Origin: Thermoflexibacter sp.
GTDB lineage: Bacteria; Bacteroidota; Bacteroidia; Cytophagales; Thermoflexibacteraceae
DNA: 5,902 bases
NCBI GenBank assembly: GCA_025455345.1
Contig: JALOMS010000371.1
Span: 1-5,902 of the forward strand
Reading direction: 5' to 3'
Each line of letters starts with the position of its first letter. The stretch's first letter is position 1. The translations under genes were made by a program, and so were the position numbers. Positions 1-5,902 of the stretch are shown here, piece by piece. The notes below the pieces were generated by a model, which had not been told where the DNA came from, did no database searches, and worked only from the letters and a program-made list of their open reading frames with translations.

Positions 1-2
1 TA

Positions 3-383
3 ATGAAAATTAAAACGTTTATTGTCGAAGATAATCCTACCGAAGGGCTAATGATGCAATTAGCTTTTAATGGCATGGAAAGCATAGAAACCTATTATTA
101 TACTACGGGTAAGGAATTGTTGGACAATTTGGACAAAAAACCAGAAATAGTTGTAGTAGATATGGTTTTACCTGATATACATGGGCTTGATATTATCAAA
201 GTTATCAATCAAAAACTACCATTTGCCAAAATTATAGTAGTATCTGCTGATGAACGAGCGGGTTTGATTGCTCAAGCACAAAGCGAAGGTATATTCAATT
301 ACATCGTCAAAAGTGATAGCTGTTTGCGCTACTTGAGGATAGTTATGGAAGATTTGTTGGTGATAGTGAGTGCCAAAAAATAA
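3..383 (+). CDS. Single-domain response regulator (CheY-like receiver)
   Basis: This gene encodes a 126-aa protein that is a receiver domain and nothing else, so it should act by phospho-dependent protein-protein contact in the cytoplasm and not as a DNA-binding regulator. The receiver landmarks are all visible: the acidic pair E9-D10 in VEDN, the phospho-acceptor D53 at the end of the strand EIVVVD followed by the LPDIHG loop, the switch residue S81 in VVSAD, an aromatic Y100 and the conserved K103 in YIVKSD. The length fits CheY/Spo0F-type regulators (about 120-130 aa). The ATG sits at the usual distance before the first strand (KIKTFIVEDN). The window opens with TAATG, so the stop codon of an upstream gene could overlap this start; if so a partner, perhaps a histidine kinase, may lie just outside. 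That partner is inference. The gene converges on the STAS-like gene. The output partner cannot be told from sequence. Confidence 0.93.
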   Translation: MKIKTFIVEDNPTEGLMMQLAFNGMESIETYYYTTGKELLDNLDKKPEIVVVDMVLPDIHGLDIIKVINQKLPFAKIIVVSADERAGLIAQAQSEGIFNYIVKSDSCLRYLRIVMEDLLVIVSAKK

Positions 384-390
384 TGTTAGC

Positions 391-780
391 TTATACACTA
401 CTGAGCCAAGTTTTAGCACTACTTTCATTATCAAAATATCTTACCTCTACGACTGTCTTTTTTTCTACGATTTCATTGATAGACATTTGAGTAAATATAT
501 CTTTGGAGATAATAATAGCATTATATCTAAAACCTTCACTTACCGCACGCTTTGCCCATTCGTTGTTTGTCCATTCTTGGTCTTCTTCGGCTATTAATGA
601 AGAGGTACTTAGGTCGCCAAGCAGGTTTCCTACTTTCTTTATTTTCATCAATTCCAATGCCTTGTCCATTATTTCTCTATACTCATCACTCAACAAGAAA
701 CCCTGTATAGATATACATACACAAGGTACAGAACCATCATAAATTATCTGAGCAAGACTATTTTCAAAATAAATCTCCAT
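391..780 (-). CDS. Small SpoIIAA/STAS-like domain protein
   Basis: This 129-aa cytoplasmic protein has no signal peptide or membrane segment. Its layout matches the SpoIIAA-like (STAS-fold) proteins common in Cytophagales. It has an N-terminal strand pair ending in ISIQGF (24-28), a helix SDEYREIMDKALELMK (31-46), a strand with NLLGDLS (52-58, D56), then EDQEW (W70) and NEWAKRAVSEGF (73-84), a strand YNAIIIS, and a C-terminal FDNESSAKTWL (116-126) of the form F-D-x-x-x-x-A-x-x-W-L. I recognise this family by pattern only. Related proteins are thought to serve as small signalling or partner-switching modules, but no serine phosphorylation site can be assigned. The ATG at 778-780 gives the natural N-terminus and no Shine-Dalgarno is evident before it. 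The gene ends 7 bases from the convergent response-regulator gene; a functional link with it is possible but unproven. Existence of the gene is fairly sure, its function is not. Confidence 0.72.
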   Translation of the reverse strand: MEIYFENSLAQIIYDGSVPCVCISIQGFLLSDEYREIMDKALELMKIKKVGNLLGDLSTSSLIAEEDQEWTNNEWAKRAVSEGFRYNAIIISKDIFTQMSINEIVEKKTVVEVRYFDNESSAKTWLSSV

Positions 781-981
781 GAGAAAATATAGTTTCTTAC
801 AATATAAGTTAAAAACATTGAGAATTCAAAACTAAATTCGCAATAATTATTTATTGAAATTATTTGTTTATTTATCAATAATTTACAATTTTTGGGTAAT
901 TTTACTTATTCCCTGTTAATTCTCCCCGACTTACTTCATTTTCAAATTCTTAATCTTCATTATTCCCTAATTTTTGCGTTT
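781..981. promoter_or_regulatory. AT-rich divergent intergenic region
   Basis: These 201 bases separate the divergently read STAS-like and nuclease-like genes and should hold the promoters of both. No exact Bacteroidota TTG / TAnnTTTG promoter pair was found by eye. There is a 7-base inverted repeat (TTATTGA at 851-857, TCAATAA at 875-881) and an 8-base direct repeat CAATAATT (841-848 and 876-883), both of which could arise by chance in DNA this AT-rich. A reading frame from a TTG at 892 runs into the nuclease gene, but its extra 30 residues are low-complexity and hydrophobic and look like translated intergenic DNA. Confidence 0.4.
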
Positions 982-1548
982 ATGAATTATTCTATCAAAT
1001 CTATCCCTACTCATTACAAGGGTAGGCTGTATCGCTCTCGCTTAGAAGCGCGTTGGGCGGCATTTTTTGACTTAGCTGAGTGGAAAACAGAGTACGAGCC
1101 TATCGACCTAAGTGGGTGGAGTCCTGACTTTCTTATTGATGAGGCAATGCCTATTTTGGCAGAAGTCAAGCCGCATCAATCCTATTTCCAAGACGAAAAC
1201 TTTTATTTTGACTTTGTTGATGAAGGTGTTTGTCAGGCTATCTTGTTATTAACCAATGAGATATATCCTTACCAAGGAATATTTGCAAGAAGAGAGCATG
1301 AATTATTCTCTATTGGGAAGATTATTATGAAAACTATTGCTAATGAACGGCTGATAAGCCCTGCGGTAGCTGGAGTATTTTGGGGCAATGCGTATCGCTT
1401 AGGTTTGTGCATAGAATCAGACAATTGGCAAGACCTCATTACAGGACAGCAAGGAGAGTGCTTTATCATAGATAATGGAGAAGTTCCGTTTATATGGCAG
1501 GAAGCCGCTAATAGAACTATGTTTTTGAAACCTCAACCTGAATCGTAA
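982..1548 (+). CDS. PD-(D/E)XK nuclease-like protein
   Basis: The protein has 188 aa when started at the ATG at 982. The N-terminal half carries the pattern typical of small phage- and plasmid-type PD-(D/E)XK proteins: YKGRLYRSRLEARWAAFFD (E22 in RSRLEAR), then YEPIDLSGW, then the catalytic strand pair SPDFLI (D49) and AEVKP (E61-x-K63). E22, D49, E61 and K63 together form a plausible metal-dependent nuclease site. The C-terminal half (about 90-188) is less familiar and contains LLLTNEIYPYQG followed by a Trp- and Gly-containing segment. I chose the start because conserved sequence begins within about ten residues of it; an upstream TTG at 892 in the same frame is unlikely. The gene is monocistronic as far as can be seen, with no phage or plasmid gene beside it, and converges on DUF2851 after 22 bases. 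Actual DNA cleavage is not shown; it could be a defence, repair or phage-remnant protein. Confidence 0.7.
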   Translation: MNYSIKSIPTHYKGRLYRSRLEARWAAFFDLAEWKTEYEPIDLSGWSPDFLIDEAMPILAEVKPHQSYFQDENFYFDFVDEGVCQAILLLTNEIYPYQGIFARREHELFSIGKIIMKTIANERLISPAVAGVFWGNAYRLGLCIESDNWQDLITGQQGECFIIDNGEVPFIWQEAANRTMFLKPQPES

Positions 1549-1549
1549 A

Positions 1550-1595
1550 AGGCAATGATTTGTCAAGATATTATATTTTTATAATGCTATTGCCT
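1550..1595. terminator. Possible bidirectional terminator between convergent genes
   Basis: Between the convergent nuclease-like and DUF2851 genes, AGGCAAT (1550-1556) is matched by ATTGCCT (1589-1595). Inside this lies a perfect 6-base AT hairpin, ATTATA (1570-1575) and TATAAT (1580-1585), with a loop of four T. The structure overlaps the last codons of DUF2851. The arms are interrupted and the inner stem contains only A and T, so it is a weak candidate; position between two convergent genes is the main support. Confidence 0.3.
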
Positions 1596-2866
1596 ATGGT
1601 GCATTGGAGGCATTTCTTAGGAAGACAATAGTGATTAAATAATTCTATAAGAGCCTGACTATCAAAAGCATGGGTGATTTTAATGCCTACTTCCTCCCAG
1701 TTTGCCAAAATATGGTTTTGCTCTGTGGGAATTTGCTCTAAAAATCTCATCGCTCTTTCTATGAGTATATCATTTCCTTTGTAGTTACTGTATGCGACCA
1801 AGATAGGAACAACAGCATTAATCATCAAATTATCAATGCTTTGCTTACCTAAGCCTGCTATTTTTCGCTTGCTTTTTTTCCCAAAATCATAATGTTCCTG
1901 CCAATAAATAGATGGCTTAACATCAAAAAAAGCTATCAGCGCATTAAAGTTATCAGCTTGAGTAAATACGGAAAATAAGGACTGCTTTTGGTAGAAAAAC
2001 TGAACAAATTGGGAAAGGCGAATCGTAGGAAAGTTTGCTGGGCGCAGTCTTAAAAATTTCCATTGATGTTTGGTTAAAGCACTGTTCACTAATTCATGTT
2101 TTTGGGCAAGATAAGCGTATTCTTTTTGCAGTAGTCTTAGATAATCATCATCATTAGGCTCTTTTTCTAAAAAGCCCGCTTGTCCAAATACTAAAGCCTC
2201 TAATTGGGTCAAGTTATCTGTATATTTCCTTAAAATAATCAAAGACAATGCCTTACTCAGTCGCAAAAATGCTTCACTATTGATTTTAAAACCAAAACAT
2301 TGTGCTGTCCATTGATATGTTGTTGCTTCCCAATCCCCTTTATTCGTTTCTAATAACTGCAATACCTCTGCACCCTTCCTGTGTAAGCGTTGCAAAAGGG
2401 CTTTTTCAAACATAGCAATTTTATGGATTCGCTTCACATTGGGCAACTGGGAGGCGCATAATATTTTACTTTCTTTATTAGACAAGAGTAAATAATATCG
2501 CTCTATGAGTAGTTTATCAGTGCGTTGTCTAAGCTCTAATACAGGGATACTTGTTCCATCTTTGCGTTTAATAGTTTGAGAAGAGGATAGGTCATCTTCC
2601 CATACTACGTGCAAAATGACATTATCATAGTCTTGATTTTCTTGGTGTTGGTGGGCTAACCAATCCGAAGTTTTCAGATGTATCTCTATATTTCCATACC
2701 ATTTTATATCATTAATGATGATACAGGCTTGGGTAAAGTCTGCGCCTGCATTGTAGTTGTGCTGACCAATATTGATGATTTGTAAAAGCTCTTTTGATGT
2801 AGTCATCAGAAGGGATTTATCAAAAAATTGGAATTGCCATAAATAATGAATAAAGGCTTCTTGCAT
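1571..2866 (-). CDS. DUF2851 family protein
   Basis: The 431-aa product matches the DUF2851 family over its full length. Landmarks in order: MQEAFIHYLWQFQFF at the N-terminus, NYNAGADF (37-44; the family usually has NAGPDF, so a Pro is replaced by Ala), GNIEIHLKTSDW (58-69), AHQHQE (71-76), YDNVILHVVWEDD (80-92), LEALVFGQAGFL (222-233), LRLRPANFPTIRLSQF (272-287), INAVVPIL (349-356) and a C-terminal YCLPKKCLQC (413-422) whose cysteines resemble a small metal-binding knuckle. Function is unknown; the conserved His, Asp and Glu residues in the N-terminal part have suggested an enzymatic role, but that is inference. There is no signal peptide, so it is probably cytoplasmic. The ATG at 2864-2866 fits the conserved N-terminus. 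The gene is divergent from the S9-type gene and convergent with the nuclease-like gene. It looks intact, which contrasts with the damaged genes to its right. Confidence 0.9.
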   Translation of the reverse strand: MQEAFIHYLWQFQFFDKSLLMTTSKELLQIINIGQHNYNAGADFTQACIIINDIKWYGNIEIHLKTSDWLAHQHQENQDYDNVILHVVWEDDLSSSQTIKRKDGTSIPVLELRQRTDKLLIERYYLLLSNKESKILCASQLPNVKRIHKIAMFEKALLQRLHRKGAEVLQLLETNKGDWEATTYQWTAQCFGFKINSEAFLRLSKALSLIILRKYTDNLTQLEALVFGQAGFLEKEPNDDDYLRLLQKEYAYLAQKHELVNSALTKHQWKFLRLRPANFPTIRLSQFVQFFYQKQSLFSVFTQADNFNALIAFFDVKPSIYWQEHYDFGKKSKRKIAGLGKQSIDNLMINAVVPILVAYSNYKGNDILIERAMRFLEQIPTEQNHILANWEEVGIKITHAFDSQALIELFNHYCLPKKCLQCTIGNSIIKI

Positions 2867-2971
2867 ATCTGTATTTTCAAGAAAAAGGTATTTAGTTTTT
2901 TTTTAATACAATAATAGTGTATTTTTAGATGCTTTTAAGATATTTATGCGAAAGTTAAAATTTTTACGGAA
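2867..2971. promoter_or_regulatory. Divergent promoter region with a small dyad
   Basis: These 105 bases lie between the divergent DUF2851 and S9-type genes and must contain both promoters. A 6-base perfect inverted repeat, AATACA (2905-2910) and TGTATT (2918-2923) with a 7-base spacer, sits near the centre and could be an operator. For the minus strand, TTG at 2911-2909 and TACCTTTT at 2890-2883, 18 bases apart, loosely resemble the Bacteroidota -33/-7 pair (TTG, TAnnTTTG), with one mismatch. For the plus strand TATTTTTA at 2920-2927 is the nearest -7-like match. A nine-T run at 2896-2904 adds to the low complexity. All sites are candidates only. Confidence 0.33.
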
Positions 2972-4345
2972 ATGAAACACCTTATATCTTGTCTTATTAT
3001 TTTTGTGTCAATACATCATGTTTTTGCTCAATCTTTTTCTATTGAGCAGGTATTGAATTCTCCATTCCCTACCGAGCTTAAGGCGGCTCCTTTGGGCAAT
3101 AAGATTGCCTTAGTCTTGAACCAACAAGGCTCTCGCAATATATGGATAGGAGATGGAACAAACAAATCTTTCAAGCAATTAACTAATTATCAAGGAGATA
3201 ATGGGCAAGAAATTAATAGCCTCTTATTTACTCCCAATGCAAATTCTTTGATTTTTGTGCGAGGAGGCGCACCCAATGCTGGTGGCGAAATCCCTAATCC
3301 TGCCGTTTTGCAAGACGGGGTGGAGCGGGCTATATGGATGATGGATATTGATGGAAAAAACTTAAAAAAATTAGCAAATGGATATTATCCTCGCCTTTCT
3401 CCACAAGGTGATAGGATTGCCTATTTATCTGGTGGGCAGGTATGGATAGTTCGGTTGGATTCACTCAAACCTTACAAACTTTTTCAAGCAAGAGGTTCGC
3501 AGGGTGCGATTCGATGGTCGCCTGATGGGAGCAAAATCGCATTTGTAAGTAGTAGGACAGACCATAATTTTATTGGAGTATATGATTTTAATAACAAGTC
3601 TATCAGCTTTTTAGCTCCAAGTACAGACTTAGATAATTATCCTGTTTGGTCTTACAATAGCAAACAAGTTGCCTTCGTCAGAGTCCGTTCTGATAGAGAG
3701 GCATTGATTTTTGCACCGAAGCGCACAGCTCTCCCTTGGTCTATTTGGATTGCAGATATAAGTACTGGAAAGGGGCAGAAAATTTGGGAAGCACAAAAGG
3801 GGAAAGGTAGTCATTTCTTCTCGAATGCTCAAAACTCTTCCTCATCTGAAAATCCCTTGCTTTGGACAAGTGATAATTATTTGATTTTCCCTTATGAAGC
3901 CGACGGATGGCAACATCTTTACGCAGTAGCAACTCATGGTGGAGAAGCGAAACTCCTTACTGCTGGGCAGGGAGAAGTGGAGTTTGTCATGCTGGCAAAT
4001 GATAAGAAGTCTGTGATTTATAACTCGAATATTGGAGATATAGACAGAAGGCATTTGTGGCAGGTATCAGCGACTACGCCCCCCAAACAACTCACTTTGG
4101 GGAAGGGCATAGAGTGGGGTATGTCGCAAGTGGCAGATGGAACTATTTATTGTTTGCGCTCAGAGGCTACTGTACCTGCACGTTTGTCTATGGTCAAAGA
4201 TGGAAAATTGGAAAATATTGGTAATGAACTATTTGCTAAAGATTTTCCTTACCAACAATTGGTAGAGCCACAGGCTGTAATGATTACAGCTACTGATGGA
4301 ATGATGATTCCGTGTCAGCTTTTCTTACCCAAAAATCATTATTGA
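2972..4345 (+). pseudogene. Truncated S9-type peptidase, beta-propeller half only
   Basis: The frame encodes 457 aa. Residues 1-19 are a Sec signal peptide with likely cleavage at VFA|QS, so the parent enzyme was exported to the periplasm or surface. Residues 20 to about 435 form a TolB/DPP-IV-like beta-propeller; the clearest blade motifs are YPRLSPQGDRIAYLS (139-153), IRWSPDGSKIAFVSSR (180-195) and YPVWSYNSKQVAFVR (223-237). ITATDGMMIPCQLFLPKN (438-455) is the usual linker into the alpha/beta-hydrolase domain of S9 peptidases, but the frame ends two codons later. The catalytic domain, with its GxSxG serine, Asp and His (about 230-250 residues in full-length relatives), is absent, so peptidase activity is not expected. 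The bases after 4321 already read as a dehydrogenase in another frame. A signal-bearing propeller could still be secreted. An assembly chimera is the main alternative. Confidence 0.85.
4321..4335 (+). other. Fusion junction between S9-type and SDR genes
   Basis: These 15 bases are read meaningfully in two frames. In the S9 frame they belong to LFLPKN, the expected entry to the hydrolase domain. In the frame one base earlier they give FLTQK, the expected segment before DGGRVVNIS of a short-chain dehydrogenase. Left of the site only S9 similarity exists, right of it only SDR similarity. The crossover therefore lies within this stretch, which fits joining at short microhomology. Whether it happened in the genome or during amplification or assembly cannot be told from the sequence. 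Confidence 0.7.
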
Positions 4346-4710
4346 TGATGAATGATGGTGGAAGAGTCGTTAATATCTCTACTGGCACTACTCGCTTTGT
4401 CGTACCAGGCTATTCCGTCTATGCCTCGATGAAAAGTGCCATAGAAACCTTCACGCGGTATTTAGCAAAAGAAATTGGTTCAAGAGGCATGGCGGCGAAT
4501 GTAGTCGCTCCTGGTGCCATAGAAACAGATTTTAATGGAGCCGCTATCCGTAATAACCCACAAATGAAGAGCTATTTAGCATCTCAAACCGCACTTGGTC
4601 GTGTAGGAGAAGCTGAGGATATTGGAGGGGTGATTGCCTTCCTTTGTACGGAAGAAGCTCGTTGGATTAATGGACAGCGCATAGAAGTTTCTGGCGGCAT
4701 GATGCTATAA
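4321..4710 (+). pseudogene. C-terminal remnant of a short-chain dehydrogenase/reductase
   Basis: From FLTQK (4321) to the stop at 4708-4710 the frame encodes about 129 residues of a classical SDR. Visible elements are DGGRVVNISTG with the catalytic-type Ser, the Y-x-x-x-K pair (Tyr codon 4420-4422, Lys codon 4432-4434), the segment NVVAPGAIETDF after the fourth helix, TALGRVGEAEDIGG, and the C-terminus INGQRIEVSGGMML. Classical SDRs are about 250 aa; the N-terminal half with the TGxxxGIG dinucleotide-binding motif and the NNAG motif is missing, so oxidoreductase activity is not expected. The longest frame can start at GTG 4312, and an ATG at 4345-4347 overlaps the S9 stop codon (TGATG), so a 121-aa fragment might be made by translational coupling. 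Substrate of the parent enzyme is unknown. It converges on the enolase-type gene after 47 bases that hold no evident terminator. Confidence 0.85.
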
Positions 4711-4757
4711 ACAGACACTTATATATCTAATAATCAACCAGCTATGTAAATCTCTTA

Positions 4758-5902
4758 TTACTTCACCACCTGTGCCTTTGCCCAAATCTCCTCTTCGTAG
4801 CTAACGCCTAAGCCCGCTTGCGTTGGGATAGTGAGCTTGCCTTCCTTGACCAAAATAGAAGGTGAATACCATGTAGGCTGTTTGGCGGGGCGCGCAGGGT
4901 ACTCTTGGAAGCCGTATAAATTGGGAATGAGGCTGACTAAGTGCAGAAAAGGCATAGCCAAAGGGTCTGCCTTGGGGCTATGTGGAGCTATTTTTTTCCC
5001 AAACTGTTGAGCAAGTTCCGCTACTTGCAAAGCCTTGATAATGCCACCGTTATAGTACAAATCAGGTTGTAAAATATCATAAACATCTTCTTGGCAAATG
5101 TCTTTCCAACGATACAAACTTGTATCCTGCTCTCCCCCTGCTAACTTAATCTTTTTCAATGCCTTATTGACCAATCTATTTCCTTCGTAATTTTCCCATT
5201 GGCAAGGCTCTTCAAATATATCTACTTGATAATCAATGAGTAATTTCCCTGTTTCTATGCCCATTTTCACATCAAAGGAGCTATTTGCGTCTGCATAAAT
5301 CGTAGCTTCGGGCATGGCTTTTCGCAGGGCAGGGAGCAGAGCCTTATCTCTTTTGATGGTTTCCTCATTGTAAGTCATGCGACCACCTACCTTGATTTTG
5401 ATTGCCTTTGCGCCTGTTTCTTGCAGTTTTTGCGCGAATTTCTGTAAGGATAGGCTTCCCAAACAACTGATTTACAGGTACTTTTGCGATTTTTCCTAAC
5501 AAATCTAATATTGCGATTTCTATATGACCTATGCAGTTGGAAAGGGGCATACTTCCCGCATATTTGTAATTTCTATCGTCAGAGTACGCCTTGTAAACCA
5601 ATTTTTCAATGCCTCTCGCGTCCTGATTTTGGAAAATAGGAACTATCAGCCCATTGAGTAGGGAATACAAATTTTCCATGCGCTCATTTGCCATCGTAAT
5701 CCCCGAAATTCCATCTTTGGAGGTAACTTTGATGAATAGCTTTTTCTCAAAACTTAGCATTTCAATCTTGTCTAAAATGACAGGAATAGGAATAAATTGG
5801 GTAAGGTCTTGGAGTTTGGGAAAATCCTGATAAACAGGTTTTTGATTATTTGAAAATCCAATTTGAGGCAGGAAACTTCCGCTTATCCCTGCGAGTAAAA
5901 TA
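4758..5902 (-). pseudogene. Broken enolase-superfamily (mandelate racemase/muconate lactonizing type) gene, 5' end outside window
   Basis: Two minus-strand frames encode one protein. The upstream frame is open from the window edge, where ILLAGISGSFLPQIG looks like the hydrophobic core of an export signal, through an N-terminal capping domain containing IGHIEIAILDLLGKIAKVPVNQLFG, and ends at a stop at 5365. The second frame covers about 5450-4758 and carries the barrel with K-x-K in KIKVGG, metal ligands in YADANSS (Asp), FEEP (Glu) and GGEQD (Glu), and the His of APHSPKADPL, which resembles the acid-sugar dehydratase branch. The active-site residues are thus all encoded, but not in one frame. 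Only about 20 residues lie between LFG and KIKVGG, where relatives have about 40-45, so a stretch including the first barrel strand seems deleted as well as the frame lost. Substrate unknown. A two-subunit product is unlikely because no proper start precedes the second part (only TTG at 5462). Confidence 0.85.
5433..5457 (-). other. Frame-breaking deletion junction in the enolase-type gene
   Basis: Reading the minus strand, the first frame gives LFGKPILTEI through 5437, as expected after the capping domain, then loses similarity. The second frame gives LQKFAQKLQETGAKAIKIKVGG from 5447 downward, as expected before the first metal ligand. The two similarities overlap by roughly 10-15 bases. A simple one-base error would restore the frame but not the roughly 20-25 residues that seem to be missing, so a short deletion whose length is not a multiple of three fits better. 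That estimate rests on remembered family spacing. Confidence 0.6.

Noticed and set aside
370..742. Plus-strand frames across the STAS-like gene (370-597, 503-742)
   Set aside because: They are antisense to a gene with clear family features, and their translations show no recognisable pattern.
841..883. Direct and inverted short repeats in the 781-981 intergenic region as a CRISPR or attachment site
   Set aside because: Only two copies of 7-8 AT-rich bases are present, with no regular spacing or integrase nearby.
892..981. A 30-residue N-terminal extension of the nuclease-like gene from a TTG
   Set aside because: The extension is low-complexity, hydrophobic and not part of the recognised pattern; the ATG at 982 places the conserved block at the expected distance.
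3629..4054. Minus-strand frames inside the S9-type gene
   Set aside because: They overlap a continuous signal peptide and propeller coding sequence and have no recognisable protein features.
4312..4344. GTG start for the SDR remnant giving a longer 132-aa protein
   Set aside because: The bases before 4319 belong to the S9 gene, so the start is an accident of the fusion and not a native SDR start.
4324..5448. Similar bases at the two junctions: CTTAC, two variable bases, then AAA, on the plus strand at 4324-4333 and the minus strand at 5448-5439
   Set aside because: CTTAC occurs in several other places in the window on both strands, and a match of about eight bases among many possible alignments is not convincing evidence of a site-specific recombination signal.
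5433..5457. Programmed ribosomal frameshift in the enolase-type gene
   Set aside because: There is no slippery heptamer or downstream structure evident, and frameshifting would not replace the roughly 20-25 residues that appear to be missing.

Overview
The window (5,902 bases, AT-rich) reads as chromosomal DNA of a member of the Bacteroidota, probably a Cytophagales/Chitinophagales-type environmental lineage. The strongest pointers are a full-length DUF2851 protein (a family I know essentially only from this phylum), a SpoIIAA/STAS-like protein of the type common in Cytophagales, an exported S9 peptidase relative, and start codons without clear Shine-Dalgarno sequences. This assignment is inferred from protein families; there is no rRNA or other phylogenetic marker here.

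Layout. Bases 1-780 hold a stand-alone response-regulator receiver gene (+) and a convergent gene for a small SpoIIAA/STAS-like protein (-), with 7 bases between them. Bases 781-981 are a gene-free, AT-rich divergent intergenic region. Bases 982-1548 (+) encode a 188-aa PD-(D/E)XK nuclease-like protein, convergent with the DUF2851 gene (1571-2866, -). A short divergent spacer (2867-2971) contains a small dyad and must carry the start signals of both DUF2851 and the next gene.

The right-hand part is damaged. At 2972-4345 (+) lies the signal peptide and beta-propeller of an S9-type (prolyl oligopeptidase/acylaminoacyl-peptidase) enzyme that stops at the first strand of its catalytic domain. Directly fused to it in another frame is the C-terminal half of a short-chain dehydrogenase/reductase (4321-4710, +). 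On the opposite strand, 4758 to beyond 5902 is an enolase-superfamily (mandelate racemase/muconate lactonizing type) gene whose reading frame is broken near 5437-5457, where about 20-25 codons also appear to be missing. At both break points the protein similarity of the left and right parts overlaps on the same 15 or so bases in two different frames, as expected for joining at a short stretch of microhomology. The same pattern could come from a chimeric assembly or amplification product.

No tRNA, rRNA, CRISPR array, insertion sequence or complete mobile element was seen. I do not see a coherent new multi-gene system. The intact genes look like unrelated housekeeping or signalling units, and the most informative signals are the two rearrangement junctions.
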